Below are positions 50,313-58,953 of a DNA stretch of 64,000 nucleotides, one piece after another. The stretch comes from JACVRW01 sp963765135. GTDB lineage: Bacteria; Actinomycetota; Thermoleophilia; Solirubrobacterales; Thermoleophilaceae. The notes under the pieces were generated by a model. It searched no databases. It was not told where the DNA came from and worked only from the letters and a program-made list of their open reading frames with translations. Position numbers and translations under genes: made by a program. Location: assembly GCA_963765135.1 (NCBI GenBank), contig CAVXUX010000002.1, positions 744,001 through 808,000 of the forward strand, written 5' to 3'. Within the stretch, counting starts at the first letter, position 1, and each line of letters starts with the position of its first letter.

Positions 50313-52082
50313 ATGCGCGCGCGACATCCCGGCCCCGGCGAGCTGGTGGCCGGTGCAGGGGGCCTACTGCTGCTGCTGGCGATGTTCCTGCCGTGGTTCG
50401 GCCTGAACGGACGGGCGCGGGTGCCCGGCTCGGGCGAGGTCATCACGGTGGACCGGGGCAACATCGACGCCTGGGAGGCGTTCAGCGGCATCGACGTCCT
50501 GCTGCTGCTCGTGGCGGCGCTGGCGATTGCGCTGCTCGTAGCGGCACTCCGGTCGACACCTCCGCCGGAGCTCGCCGTGGCGGTCTCGGGAGCGTCCGCG
50601 GTGGGGGCGCTGCTGATCGTCTACCGGCTGATCGACGTACCCGATCTCCCAATCGGCGACCCAGGCGACACGGCGTACGAAACCGGCCGGCGCCTCGGAG
50701 CGTTCTTCGGGCTGCTCTGCACGGCGGGGATCGCATGGGGAGCGGGCCTGGCGGGAGCAGCGGCCGCCGCCGCTGAGCCCGCGGCGGAGCCGACCCCCGA
50801 GGCGGCGCCCCCGGAACCCACTCCGGCGCCACGAACGCGGCCGGCACCGGCGCGGCCCGCTCCGGCCGCGCCCACGCCCGCGTCGGCCGCCCCGGCTGCG
50901 CCCGCTCCGGCTCGCGCCCGCTACGCCCGCGCCCGCGTCGCCCACACCCGCTTCACCCGCAGCCCGCCTCAGCCCGCCACTCCGCCCGCGCCCGCTCCGC
51001 CGCCGGCTGCTCCGCCCGCTCCGCCCGCCGCCCCGCGCCCCGCCTCGAAACCCGCCACGCCGGCCGCTCCGCCTGCCGCCCCGCCCGCTCCAAGACCCGC
51101 CACGCCGGCCGCTTCGCCTGCTCCGGCACCCGCCGCTTCGTCGGCGCCCGCTCCCGCCGCGGCTCGCCAGCCGGCCCCCGCCAGCCCGCTCGCCGCCTGG
51201 CCGCGCGCTGCGATCGACGCCGAGTGTCAGACCGCTTGGCGGCGCTACGACCGTCGCCTGACCACCCGCTACGCGCGCTACTTCGCGGATCACCCCGAGC
51301 TCGCGGGCGAGCAGCGCACGTCGGCCCGCGACCTCGTCGCGGCCCTCCCGCCCGGCTGGCAGGCGCCCGCCGACGCGATCCCCGATCGGCCCTGGCAGCG
51401 CCAACACCTGTCCGCGAAGTCGAGCCAGCTGCTCGCCGTCGGCCTGCTCGGGGCGGCGGCCACCCGCGACCCCTCTCTCGCCTGGCTCTGGGACGCCCTC
51501 GCGCCGCTGCCGCCCGCCGCGGAGGACTCTCCCTCGCTCGAGTTTGCGCACGTGGTCGACTCCAAGTTGCTCGGCGAACGCCCGCGCCAGACCGGCTTCG
51601 ACGTCCTGATCGACGACCCCGCGGTGCTGATCGGCATCGAGACCAAGTGGCGCGAGCACGGCGTCGAGGGGTGTCGGTGCCGCGGCGAGGGAGTGGGGCC
51701 ACTCGAGGGCGAGCGCTGCTCGCGCCGAGTCGAGCAGCGCGAGGCCTACTGGGACGCCGCTGCCGAGGTCCTGGACCTAGGACCGCGCGAGCCGGGAGGG
51801 GCATGCCCGATCAGCCCGGCCTACGAGACCGTGCGCCACGCGGCGGCGCTGCGCGCCCTCGCGGGCGCCGATCGGCCGGTGGTGCTGGCCCAGCTGTACG
51901 ACGCCAACAACCCGTACTTCGCGGGAGCCGGCGACTGGCCGGGCTGGCCGGAGCTGTTGGCGCAGGCGGTCGATGCCGAAGGCTTCCGGTTCGCGGCGAT
52001 CTCGTGGCAGGAGCTGGTGCCGCTGCTGCCGCTCGACGAGCCCACCCGCGCCTGGGTCGCCGAGAAGCACGGGCTCGAGTGA
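50313..52082 (+). CDS. Four-helix membrane domain joined by Pro/Ala linker to a PD-(D/E)xK nuclease-like domain
   Basis: The 589-aa frame has four hydrophobic helices in the first 150 residues, with a short outside loop (VPGSGEVITVDRGNIDAWEA). A Pro/Ala-rich linker of about 140 residues follows, then a soluble domain (AIDAECQTAWRRYDRRLTTR to the end). The latter has TGFDVLIDDPAVLIGIETKW, a D...ExK pattern of the restriction-endonuclease fold, four Cys (EGCRCRGEG, GERCSRR, GGACPIS) and LAQLYDANNPYFAGAGDW. The linker is low-complexity in all frames, so an unseen frameshift joining two genes cannot be excluded. Confidence 0.65.
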   Translation: MRARHPGPGELVAGAGGLLLLLAMFLPWFGLNGRARVPGSGEVITVDRGNIDAWEAFSGIDVLLLLVAALAIALLVAALRSTPPPELAVAVSGASAVGALLIVYRLIDVPDLPIGDPGDTAYETGRRLGAFFGLLCTAGIAWGAGLAGAAAAAAEPAAEPTPEAAPPEPTPAPRTRPAPARPAPAAPTPASAAPAAPAPARARYARARVAHTRFTRSPPQPATPPAPAPPPAAPPAPPAAPRPASKPATPAAPPAAPPAPRPATPAASPAPAPAASSAPAPAAARQPAPASPLAAWPRAAIDAECQTAWRRYDRRLTTRYARYFADHPELAGEQRTSARDLVAALPPGWQAPADAIPDRPWQRQHLSAKSSQLLAVGLLGAAATRDPSLAWLWDALAPLPPAAEDSPSLEFAHVVDSKLLGERPRQTGFDVLIDDPAVLIGIETKWREHGVEGCRCRGEGVGPLEGERCSRRVEQREAYWDAAAEVLDLGPREPGGACPISPAYETVRHAAALRALAGADRPVVLAQLYDANNPYFAGAGDWPGWPELLAQAVDAEGFRFAAISWQELVPLLPLDEPTRAWVAEKHGLE

Positions 52083-52083
52083 G

Positions 52084-52476
52084 TCAGTAGGCGAAGCGGA
52101 GGATCACCATCAGCGACTGCCGCGGCCCGGGCCAGTGCTCGGCGAGCAGACGCGGGCCGGACCCGCGCAGGAGGACGCGCAGGGCGATCACGACGAGGAT
52201 CGCGTCGTCGAGCTGACCGGCCACCGGGATGAAGTCGGGCACCAGATCGATCGGCGACGCGAGGTAGACCAGCACGAGGACGAGCAGCGCCTTGCGCCAC
52301 CACTCCACGCGCGGGTCGGTGAGCAGCCGCTTGAACAGGACGATGCAGTCGGGAACGAAGCGAGCGAGGGCCCGAGCGTCGGCATCCCGCCCAGCCACGG
52401 CCAAGGCGATCACCGCGGCGGCGTACACAGCAGCCACGCCCACCGCCACGAGAAGCACCCATTCCCCGAACGTCAC
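52084..52476 (-). CDS. DUF1232 (YkvA-like) membrane protein
   Basis: The 130-aa protein from GTG 52476 has an N-terminal membrane helix (WVLLVAVGVAAVYAAAVIAL), then the DUF1232 core: FKRLLTDPRVEWWRKALLVL followed by VYLASPIDLVPDFIPVAGQL and DDAILVVIALRVL. Function unknown throughout the family. The stop lies 2 bp from the stop of the convergent preceding gene. A longer N-terminal extension would run into tRNA-Leu and is rejected. Confidence 0.85.
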   Translation of the reverse strand: MTFGEWVLLVAVGVAAVYAAAVIALAVAGRDADARALARFVPDCIVLFKRLLTDPRVEWWRKALLVLVLVYLASPIDLVPDFIPVAGQLDDAILVVIALRVLLRGSGPRLLAEHWPGPRQSLMVILRFAY

Positions 52477-52499
52477 GCCGCCAGCGTAGACCTGCTCAG

Positions 52500-52585
52500 T
52501 ACCCGGGGTGGGACTCGAACCCACATGTCCGCAAGGGACAATGGCTTTTGAGGCCATCGCGTATCGCCAATTCCGCCACCCGGGC
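52500..52585 (-). tRNA. tRNA-Leu (anticodon CAA)
   Basis: On the minus strand the acceptor GCCCGGG pairs with CCCGGGT, the anticodon stem ATGGC/GCCAT holds the loop CTCAAAA (anticodon CAA), a long class II variable arm follows, and the T-arm is GTGGG-TTCGAGT-CCCAC. Length 86 nt; the discriminator is A and CCA is not encoded. Confidence 0.95.
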
Positions 52586-52623
52586 AGGACGTTCAGATGG
52601 TAGGGGCGCGGGCGGGCGCCGCG

Positions 52624-53124
52624 CTAGGCCGGCTGGATCTGACCGGGGCCGGCGTCACCGCCGCCGTAGCGGCCGGCCTCCTCGTTCGACACCTCGACCT
52701 CGACGTTCCACTGCTGCTGGAACCCCCGCATCGCGAAGGCGACCAACAAGAGCTGAACGGGCACGAGGATCAGGGTGAGCAGGCCGAGGATCGACGGGTC
52801 GAGCGTGGGGTCCTGGAAGCCGGGCTTGTCGCGGTCGAACCAGGCCGGGCCGGCGACCGCGGCGATCACCGAGAACAGGATCGCCAGCGCGGCCCCCACC
52901 GGGAGCACGCCGCGGTTCCAGCGGCTCACGAAGAAGGCCATGCCGAGGTAGATGAGCGCGTAGACGAACGCCACGACCTGGGCGCCCTGGAGCAGCGACC
53001 AGCCGCCAATCGTCACGATCAGGATGAGCGCCGCGCTCGTGATGAAGAGGAGCATCACGATGGCCCTGGTGGCCTTCGACTCCGCCTTGTCCCGATTGGG
53101 ATGCACGAGGACCGTGTCGGCCAT
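52624..53124 (-). CDS. Four-helix membrane protein
   Basis: The 166-aa protein from ATG 53124 has a short polar N-terminus (MADTVLVHPNRDKAESKATR), four predicted membrane helices (for example AIVMLLFITSAALILIVTIG, VGAALAILFSVIAAVAGPAW, ILGLLTLILVPVQLLLVAFA) and a polar Gly-rich C-terminus (EVSNEEAGRYGGGDAGPGQ). I recognise no named family. It sits between two tRNA-Leu genes, on the opposite strand from the second. Confidence 0.75.
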   Translation of the reverse strand: MADTVLVHPNRDKAESKATRAIVMLLFITSAALILIVTIGGWSLLQGAQVVAFVYALIYLGMAFFVSRWNRGVLPVGAALAILFSVIAAVAGPAWFDRDKPGFQDPTLDPSILGLLTLILVPVQLLLVAFAMRGFQQQWNVEVEVSNEEAGRYGGGDAGPGQIQPA

Positions 53125-53168
53125 CGAGGTTGACAATACCCTTTGTCCCCCCGGATTGCCCGGGGTTG

Positions 53169-53252
53169 GCGGGCGTGCTGGAACTGGTAGACAGTCCAGG
53201 TTTAGGTCCTGGTGCTCGAAAGAGCGTGGGGGTTCGAGTCCCTCCGCCCGCA
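53169..53252 (+). tRNA. tRNA-Leu (anticodon UAG)
   Basis: The acceptor GCGGGCG/CGCCCGC is perfect. The anticodon stem CCAGG/CCTGG holds the loop TTTAGGT (anticodon TAG), the long variable arm is TGCTCGAAAGAGCGT, and the T-loop is TTCGAGT. 84 nt, discriminator A, no encoded CCA. Confidence 0.95.
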
Positions 53253-53312
53253 TTCCCCGTTCCTCGCGACGAGCAGGCCGCGCGGGTGGGCGACGCTACG
53301 ATCTTCGTCCCC

Positions 53313-53386
53313 GGGGCAGTAGCTCAGCTGGTCAGAATGCCGGTCTCCAAAACCGGAGGTCCCAGGTTCGAGTCCTGGCTGCCCCG
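53313..53386 (+). tRNA. tRNA-Trp (anticodon CCA)
   Basis: The acceptor GGGGCAG/CTGCCCC is perfect. The anticodon stem CCGGT/ACCGG encloses CTCCAAA (anticodon CCA), and the T-arm is CCAGG-TTCGAGT-CCTGG. 74 nt, discriminator G. Confidence 0.95.
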
Positions 53387-53392
53387 TCTCAG

Positions 53393-53647
53393 ATGGCCGT
53401 CGTCGCCTACGTGCTCTTCTTCCTCGCCGGCCTCGGCTTCGGCTACGCCGCCATCGGCGTTTGGAAGTGGCTGCCGCTTGCCTTTCCGCTCCTGCTCGCC
53501 CTCGCCGCCGCGGCCAGCGAGGGCATCGACGGCACCATGCTGCTCCGCCTCGCGCTCGCGCTGCTCGTCACCGCCGTAGGTGTCGTGCTCGGCATCATGC
53601 GGGCGCCCGAGGAGCAGCCCCGGCGCGCCGAGCCCGGCTGGCGGTAG
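53393..53647 (+). CDS. Small two-to-three-helix membrane protein
   Basis: The 84-aa protein from ATG 53393, seven bases after tRNA-Trp, has hydrophobic helices VVAYVLFFLAGLGFGYAAIG, LPLAFPLLLALAAAASEG and LLRLALALLVTAVGVVLGIM, then a charged tail (RAPEEQPRRAEPGWR). Function unknown. It is followed within 10 bp by the phosphotriesterase-family gene on the same strand. Confidence 0.7.
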   Translation: MAVVAYVLFFLAGLGFGYAAIGVWKWLPLAFPLLLALAAAASEGIDGTMLLRLALALLVTAVGVVLGIMRAPEEQPRRAEPGWR

Positions 53648-53656
53648 GTTTCGCGC

Positions 53657-54610
53657 ATGCCGACAGTTGAGACCACGGGCGGTCCCGTGGACGTCGATGA
53701 GCTTGGCCTGACGCTCATCCACGAGCATTTCCGCACCACCGACGAGGCCGGGCGCTTCCAGTTCCCGCACCTCTACGACGAGCAGGCCGAGTGGGACGCG
53801 GCCATCGCCGACGCCAACGCCGTCAAGGGCCACGGCGTGCAAACCGTCGTCGAGCCGAGCGCGATGTTCCTCAACCGCGACGCCGCCTTCAGCAAGCGGG
53901 TGGCCGACGAGAGCGGGCTCAACGTCGTGCTCGCCACCGGCATCTACACCTACGACCACCTCCCGCAGCTCCTCTTCAACCGCGACGAGGACGGCATCGC
54001 CGCGATCTTCCTCCACGAGCTCGAGCACGGCATGCAGGGCACCGGCATCAAGCCCGCCTTCCTCAAATGCGCCGCCGACGCCCCGGGCGTCACCCCGAAC
54101 ATCGAGAAGGTCCACCGCGCCGTGGCACGCGCCGCCAAGCAGAGCGGCAAGCCGATCATGGCCCACTCGCACCCCTCCAGCGGGACCGGCCTCGAGCAGA
54201 TGCGCATCTTCGCCGAGGAGGGCGTCGACCCGGCCACGGTGCAGATCGCCCACACCGGCGACACCGACGATCTCGACTACATCGAGCGCCTGCTCGACAC
54301 CGGCTGCTGGATCGGCATGGACCGCTACGGCCTCGACATATTCCTCCCCACCGAGCAGCGCAACGCGACCGTGCTGGCCCTGCTCGAGCGCGGCTACGCC
54401 GACCGCATGTTCCTCTCGCAGGACTTCTGCTCGTCGATCGACTGGTTCCCGCGCGAGGTCCAGGACTACCTCAAGGCCAACGAGGTGCCCGACTGGTCGA
54501 TGACCTTCCTCTTCGAGCAGGTCATCCCCACGCTCAAGGAACGGGGCATGTCCGACGATGACCTAGATCAGATGATGGTCGAGAATCCCAAGCGCTGGCT
54601 AGGATCCTGA
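53657..54610 (+). CDS. Phosphotriesterase-family metal-dependent hydrolase
   Basis: The 317-aa amidohydrolase-superfamily protein has the HxH metal motif LTLIHEHF (His22, His24), the bridging Lys candidate in TGIKPAFLKCA, His blocks KPIMAHSHPSSGTG and QIAHTGDTDDLDYI, and the catalytic Asp in FLSQDFC. The family comprises lactonases and phosphotriesterases; mycobacterial Php-like enzymes are the nearest type I recognise. The native substrate is probably a lactone or small ester. It lies between two groups of tRNA genes. Confidence 0.87.
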   Translation: MPTVETTGGPVDVDELGLTLIHEHFRTTDEAGRFQFPHLYDEQAEWDAAIADANAVKGHGVQTVVEPSAMFLNRDAAFSKRVADESGLNVVLATGIYTYDHLPQLLFNRDEDGIAAIFLHELEHGMQGTGIKPAFLKCAADAPGVTPNIEKVHRAVARAAKQSGKPIMAHSHPSSGTGLEQMRIFAEEGVDPATVQIAHTGDTDDLDYIERLLDTGCWIGMDRYGLDIFLPTEQRNATVLALLERGYADRMFLSQDFCSSIDWFPREVQDYLKANEVPDWSMTFLFEQVIPTLKERGMSDDDLDQMMVENPKRWLGS

Positions 54611-54620
54611 CCGTCACCTC

Positions 54621-54691
54621 GCGGGCGTGGTGTAACGGTTGCACAAGAGCCTTCCAAGCTCTTAGTGAGGGTTCAACTCCCTCCGCCCGCT
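54621..54691 (+). tRNA. tRNA-Gly (anticodon UCC)
   Basis: The acceptor GCGGGCG/CGCCCGC is perfect. The anticodon stem AGAGC/GCTCT encloses CTTCCAA (anticodon TCC), and the T-arm is GAGGG-TTCAACT-CCCTC. 71 nt, discriminator T. Confidence 0.95.
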
Positions 54692-54765
54692 TCAAGCCGA
54701 GCCGCTAGGGCTTGGCCGGCGCCACGGAGAAGGTGGGCGCGCTATCGCGTATCGTGCGCACTACA

Positions 54766-54839
54766 CGGGGCGTGGCGCAGTCTGGTAGCGCATTCGGCTG
54801 GGGGCCGAAAGGTCGCTGGTTCAAATCCAGTCGCCCCGA
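54766..54839 (+). tRNA. tRNA-Pro (anticodon GGG)
   Basis: The acceptor CGGGGCG/CGCCCCG is perfect. The anticodon stem TTCGG/CCGAA encloses CTGGGGG (anticodon GGG), and the T-arm is CTGG-TTCAAAT-CCAG. 74 nt, discriminator A. The 170 bases after it hold only a short inverted repeat (GAAAC/GTTTC at 54965-54980) before the next gene. Confidence 0.95.
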
Positions 54840-55011
54840 TAGAACGTGGCAGTCGAGCCGCAGGTCAGCGAGCGAGTCCGCACAGCCGAGCTGATTGCGG
54901 CGCTTTGCTTGGTGAGGGCGGAGGTACTCGCGTCGCCGTGTGCGCGGTGGCGAGTTGAGATCCAGAAACGCTTGAGTTTCGGAAACCCGCGGAGGGGGTA
55001 TCTCCGATGCC

Positions 55012-57270
55012 GTGAGGGGGCCGCGGGGATGGGTTGCAGTCTGCGCCGGCGTGCTCGCGCTCCTGGTGACGAGCGCGACCGCCGTCGCAGCGCCCACGTT
55101 CACCGCGCGCGGCAGCGTCGAGCAGGTCTACGTGACCGGTCTGGCTCCGTCGGCGCGGATGTCGCTGCTGAACAGCGCCGGCAAGACGGTCGCCACCCGG
55201 CAGGCGAGTTCGCTGGGCGGCCTTCTGTTCCGCAACGTACCGCCGGGGACCGGCTACCGCGTACGGCCCGCGGCGGGCGGCGAGTCATCTGGTCCGCTGA
55301 CCGTCCTCTCGACCCGGCCGGCCCCGCCCAGCACCGGCGTCTACAACCAGACGCTCCCCGCCGATGGGTACGGCTATCTGACGACCCGCGACGGCACCCA
55401 ACTCGCCGTCAACGTGCATCCGCCGCAGGACGTCGCGGACGCGCTGCCGCTGCCGGACGGCGTCACGCTGCCGCAGCTTCCGGCCGGGCCCACTCCGACC
55501 TTGATCGAGTACTCCGGCTACGGGTACGCCGACCCCGCCGGTCCCCAGAGCGGGATCGCGGTCCTCGCCAACCTGATGGGCTTCACGGTGGTCGATGTCA
55601 ACATGCGCGGCACCGGCTGCTCGGGTGGCGCCTTCGACTTCTTCGAACCGCTTCAGGGCCTCGACGGCTACGACGTGGTCGAGACCGTCGCGCGGCAGCC
55701 GTGGGCCCTGCACAACAAGGTCGGGATGATGGGCATCTCCTACGGCGGGATCAGCCAGCTGTTCACGGCCCAGAACAACCCGCCGAGCCTGGCCGCGATC
55801 GCGCCGTTCTCGGTGATCGACTCCACGCAGACGACGCTCTATCCGGGCGGCATCCTGAACACGGGATTCGCCGTGGCCTGGGCTCAGGAGCGGATCCACG
55901 ACGCCCAGGCGGCTTCGCCCACCGCGGGCCAGCCCTGGGCGTACAAGCGCATCCAGGAGGGTGACCAGACCTGCAAGTCCAACCAGGACCTGCACCCGGA
56001 GGCCGTGGACCTGATGGCCAAGATCCGCGAGAACGACCACTACGTGCCGGAGGTCGCCGACCCGCTCGCGCCGGAGACCTTCGTGAACAAGATCAAGGTG
56101 CCGACGTTCATGGCCTGCCAATGGACCGACGAGCAGACCGGGGGACACTGTCCCACGCTGGCGAAGCGCTTCACCGGAACGAGTCGCAAGTGGTTCACGT
56201 TCACCAACGGCACCCACGTCGACTCGCTCGCCCCGGAGACGTTCAACCGCTGGTACGACTTCCTGCAGCTCTACGTGGCACGACGGGCGCCGATCGTGAA
56301 CTCCGCGCTGATCCACGCCGCCGCGCCGGTGATCTACCAGGAGGCCATGGGGATCACCGGGGTGACGCTGCCGCTCGACCCGATCCAGCTCCAGCCCACC
56401 TACGCGACGGCGCTGGCGGCGTTCGAGCAGCAGCCGTCGATTCGCGTCCTGTTCGACAACGGCGCGGGCGGCCTGCAGCCAGGCCATCCCGTCCCCGGCT
56501 TCGAGCGCTCGTGGCCGAGCTTCCCGATCCCGGGCACCACCGCCAAGTCCTGGTACATGGGACCCGGCGGTGCGCTCGCCGCGGCCCCGCCCGCACAGGC
56601 GGGAGCGGACTCGTTCACGTGGAACGCCCATGCCCGCCCGCTGACCAACTTCACCGGCGACACGGCCGCTGGCTCCGGGGGTCTCTGGACTGCGACGCCT
56701 CCGTATCAGTGGACGAACAACCCGTCGGGTAGCGCGGTCTCGTACGTGACCGGCCCGCTGAGCGCGAACACGACGGTCGTCGGCGCCGGCGCCGTGAACG
56801 TCTGGGTCCGCTCGTCCACGCCGAACGCCGATTTCCAGGCGACGATCTCCGAGGTGCGTCCGGACGGCAAGGAGACCTTCGTGCAGGGCGGTTGGGTGCG
56901 CGGCAATGCGCGCAAGCTCGACGCCGCCAAGAGCACTCCGCTCGAGCCGGTGCTGAGCCTGAGGGAGGCCGACGTCTCGCCGCTGCCGTCCAACAAGTTC
57001 GTCAAGGTGACGATCCCGCTCTACTACCAGGGGCACGCCTACCGCGCCGGCTCGCGGATCCGGGTCACGATCGCGGCGCCGAACGGGGACCAGCCGGTCT
57101 GGTCGTTCGGCGAGACCGAGCCGAGCGGCACCGCCACGATCGCGATCGCCCGCTCGTCGCAGATGCCTTCCAGCCTCGTGCTCCCGGTGGTGCCCGGTGT
57201 GAGCGTCCCGACCGGGCTGCCGCCGTGCCCGGGCCTCCGGGGCGAGCCGTGCCGCACCTACCAGCCGTAG
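55012..57270 (+). CDS. Secreted S15/CocE-type X-prolyl dipeptidyl-peptidase or acyl esterase
   Basis: The 752-aa protein from GTG 55012 has a signal peptide (WVAVCAGVLALLVTSATAVA), an N-terminal beta-rich domain and the alpha/beta-hydrolase core with TPTLIEYSGYGYADP, DVNMRGTGCSGGAFDFFEP and the nucleophile GISYGG. The catalytic Asp/His region lies near QWTDEQTGGHCPTLAKRF and TNGTHVDSLAPETF. A C-terminal jelly-roll as in CocE and S15 enzymes follows. It should cleave Xaa-Pro peptides or small esters outside the cell. GGAGGGGG precedes the start by about 13 bases. Confidence 0.88.
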   Translation: MRGPRGWVAVCAGVLALLVTSATAVAAPTFTARGSVEQVYVTGLAPSARMSLLNSAGKTVATRQASSLGGLLFRNVPPGTGYRVRPAAGGESSGPLTVLSTRPAPPSTGVYNQTLPADGYGYLTTRDGTQLAVNVHPPQDVADALPLPDGVTLPQLPAGPTPTLIEYSGYGYADPAGPQSGIAVLANLMGFTVVDVNMRGTGCSGGAFDFFEPLQGLDGYDVVETVARQPWALHNKVGMMGISYGGISQLFTAQNNPPSLAAIAPFSVIDSTQTTLYPGGILNTGFAVAWAQERIHDAQAASPTAGQPWAYKRIQEGDQTCKSNQDLHPEAVDLMAKIRENDHYVPEVADPLAPETFVNKIKVPTFMACQWTDEQTGGHCPTLAKRFTGTSRKWFTFTNGTHVDSLAPETFNRWYDFLQLYVARRAPIVNSALIHAAAPVIYQEAMGITGVTLPLDPIQLQPTYATALAAFEQQPSIRVLFDNGAGGLQPGHPVPGFERSWPSFPIPGTTAKSWYMGPGGALAAAPPAQAGADSFTWNAHARPLTNFTGDTAAGSGGLWTATPPYQWTNNPSGSAVSYVTGPLSANTTVVGAGAVNVWVRSSTPNADFQATISEVRPDGKETFVQGGWVRGNARKLDAAKSTPLEPVLSLREADVSPLPSNKFVKVTIPLYYQGHAYRAGSRIRVTIAAPNGDQPVWSFGETEPSGTATIAIARSSQMPSSLVLPVVPGVSVPTGLPPCPGLRGEPCRTYQP

Positions 57271-57274
57271 ACGG

Positions 57275-57925
57275 TCAGGACGCCGCCAGCCGCTTGCGCC
57301 GCTCCAGCTCGGCCTCGGTCGGCTGGTCGAACTCGAACGACCCGATCTCGAGCTCGCCCGCGGGCACGTAGGTGTTGATCGTGACGCCGGTCCCCGAGAC
57401 CGTGCTGTCGAGCAGCTTCAGCGCGGCCGGGATCGTGCCCTCGCCGAAGAGGCGTTTGCCGGTCCCGAGCGTCAAGGGGAAGGTCCAGACCCGGTACTCG
57501 TCGATCAGGTCGTGCCTGAGCAGCGTCTGGATCAGGCCCACGCTGCCGTGGACCTGGATCTCGGGGCCGTCCTGGTCCTTCAGCGCGGCGACGTAGTCCG
57601 CGACGTCGCCTGTGATCAGCGTCGAGTTGTTCCACTCCACCGCCTCGAGCGTCGTCGAGGCGACATGCTTGCGCGTGCTGTTGAGGTGATCCGCGATCGG
57701 GCCCTCGTCGTACGGCCAGTGCGCCGCGAAGATCTCGTACGTCCCACGACCGAGCAGCAGCTCGTACGGGCCGGACTCGCGCACCCGCCCCATCATCTCC
57801 TCGTCGAAGTAGTTGGCCCCCCAGCCGCCGTGGGTGAACCCACCGGTCGGGTCTTCCTCGGGGCCGCCGGGGGACTGCATCACTCCGTCGAGGGACACGA
57901 ACGAGTTGACAGCGAGTTTTCTCAT
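57275..57925 (-). CDS. Dihydrofolate reductase-fold (RibD C-terminal) protein
   Basis: The 216-aa protein from ATG 57925 has the YyaP/RibD_C-type fold: RKLAVNSFVSLDGVMQSPGG, LLLGRGTYEIFAAHWP, then STLITGDVADYVAALK and IQVHGSVGLIQTLLRHDLID, and FPLTLGTGKRLFGEG. Such proteins bind NADPH or a flavin-like cofactor; most are uncharacterised. It starts 29 bp after the ECF sigma gene on the same strand, so the pair is likely one operon. It ends 4 bp from the convergent peptidase gene. Confidence 0.85.
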   Translation of the reverse strand: MRKLAVNSFVSLDGVMQSPGGPEEDPTGGFTHGGWGANYFDEEMMGRVRESGPYELLLGRGTYEIFAAHWPYDEGPIADHLNSTRKHVASTTLEAVEWNNSTLITGDVADYVAALKDQDGPEIQVHGSVGLIQTLLRHDLIDEYRVWTFPLTLGTGKRLFGEGTIPAALKLLDSTVSGTGVTINTYVPAGELEIGSFEFDQPTEAELERRKRLAAS

Positions 57926-57954
57926 ACCTCCTAGAACGACGATTCGCCGAAAAC

Positions 57955-58929
57955 TCATCGGCGCTGCGGCAAGCCGAAGGCCGGAAACAGCTCGGGGAAG
58001 ACGAACGAGGCGATCTCCGCGATGCGCCCGCCATCGACGCGCAGCACGTCGAGCGCGAGCGGGCGGTAGTCCGAGGCGCCCGGCGAGCGCAGGTAGTAGG
58101 CGACGGCGGGCTGCCTGTTCGCGCCGGTGGCGACGGCGCGCAGCTGGCCGAACTCGGGGTCGAAGCCCTGCTGCGCGGCGACCAGGATCGCCTCCCGGCC
58201 GGCGTACCAGGTCGGGTGCGGAGGCATCGTCAGGCGCGCGTCCGCGCGCAGCAGCTCGCCCAACTCCTCGACATCGGCGCGCTCGTGGGCCTCCACGTAG
58301 CGTCGCAGCAGCTCGCGCTCCTCCTCGTTCAGCTCCGTCGACGGCCCCCACTCAGTCCGCCGCTCGCCGAGACGCTCGCGGAGCGTCGCCCGGGCCCGCT
58401 GCAGCGCGCTGTTCGCGGCGACCACGCTGACCTCGAGCAGTTCGGCGGTCTCCTTCGCCGACCATCCGAGCACGTCGCGCAGGATCAGCACTGCCCGCTG
58501 TCGCGGCGGCAGGTGCTGGATCGCGGCGATGAAGGCGAGCTCGATCGTCTCGCGTGCGACCACCGCCGCGCCGGGTTCGTCCTCGGCGGGGGCGAGTAGC
58601 CGGTCGGGGTAGGGCTGCAGCCACGGCAGATCGGCCGGGTCGGGCGGCGGAGCGGACGGGTCGCCGGGTGGCGCGACGTCCTGCGGCATGATCCGCCGCG
58701 GCCGGCGGCGCAGCACGTCGAGGCAGGCGTTCGTCGCGATCCGGTAGAGCCAGGCGCGCAGCGAGCGGGGGCCGTCGTCCTTGAAGCTCGCGCGGTTTCG
58801 CCACGCGCGCAGGAAGGTCTCCTGCACGAGGTCCTCGGAGTCCTCGAACGAACCGAGCATCCGGTAGCAATGAACGCGCAGCTCCCCTCGGTGGCGTTCC
58901 ACGAGCGCGGCGAAGTCGGCTGGGCTCAT
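57955..58929 (-). CDS. ECF-type sigma factor with C-terminal SnoaL-like domain (SigG/SigJ-like)
   Basis: The 324-aa protein has sigma region 2 (LRVHCYRMLGSFEDSEDLVQ, FLRAWRN, LYRIATNACLDVLRRR) and region 4 (LPPRQRAVLILRDVLGWSAK, VAANSALQRARATLRER). A SnoaL/NTF2-like domain (RRYVEAHERADVEELGELLR, PPHPTWYAGREAILVAAQQG) follows. In ECF groups with such a fused tail the extra domain replaces or supplements an anti-sigma factor. It is divergent from a free-standing SnoaL-like gene with 24 bp between starts, and leads the operon with the DHFR-fold gene. Confidence 0.9.
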   Translation of the reverse strand: MSPADFAALVERHRGELRVHCYRMLGSFEDSEDLVQETFLRAWRNRASFKDDGPRSLRAWLYRIATNACLDVLRRRPRRIMPQDVAPPGDPSAPPPDPADLPWLQPYPDRLLAPAEDEPGAAVVARETIELAFIAAIQHLPPRQRAVLILRDVLGWSAKETAELLEVSVVAANSALQRARATLRERLGERRTEWGPSTELNEEERELLRRYVEAHERADVEELGELLRADARLTMPPHPTWYAGREAILVAAQQGFDPEFGQLRAVATGANRQPAVAYYLRSPGASDYRPLALDVLRVDGGRIAEIASFVFPELFPAFGLPQRR

Positions 58930-58953
58930 CGCCGTGAGATACTGGCCGATTCA

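Noticed and set aside
52477..52557. N-terminal extension of the DUF1232 protein
   Set aside because: It would be translated from within tRNA-Leu; the GTG at 52476 gives the natural family start.
53125..53253. N-terminal extension of the four-helix membrane protein
   Set aside because: It would overlap tRNA-Leu(UAG) on the other strand; the ATG at 53124 is a good start.
53657..54839. Integrated element at the tRNA cluster
   Set aside because: No integrase, no direct repeat of a tRNA 3' end and no change in gene type were seen; the genes between the tRNAs look ordinary.
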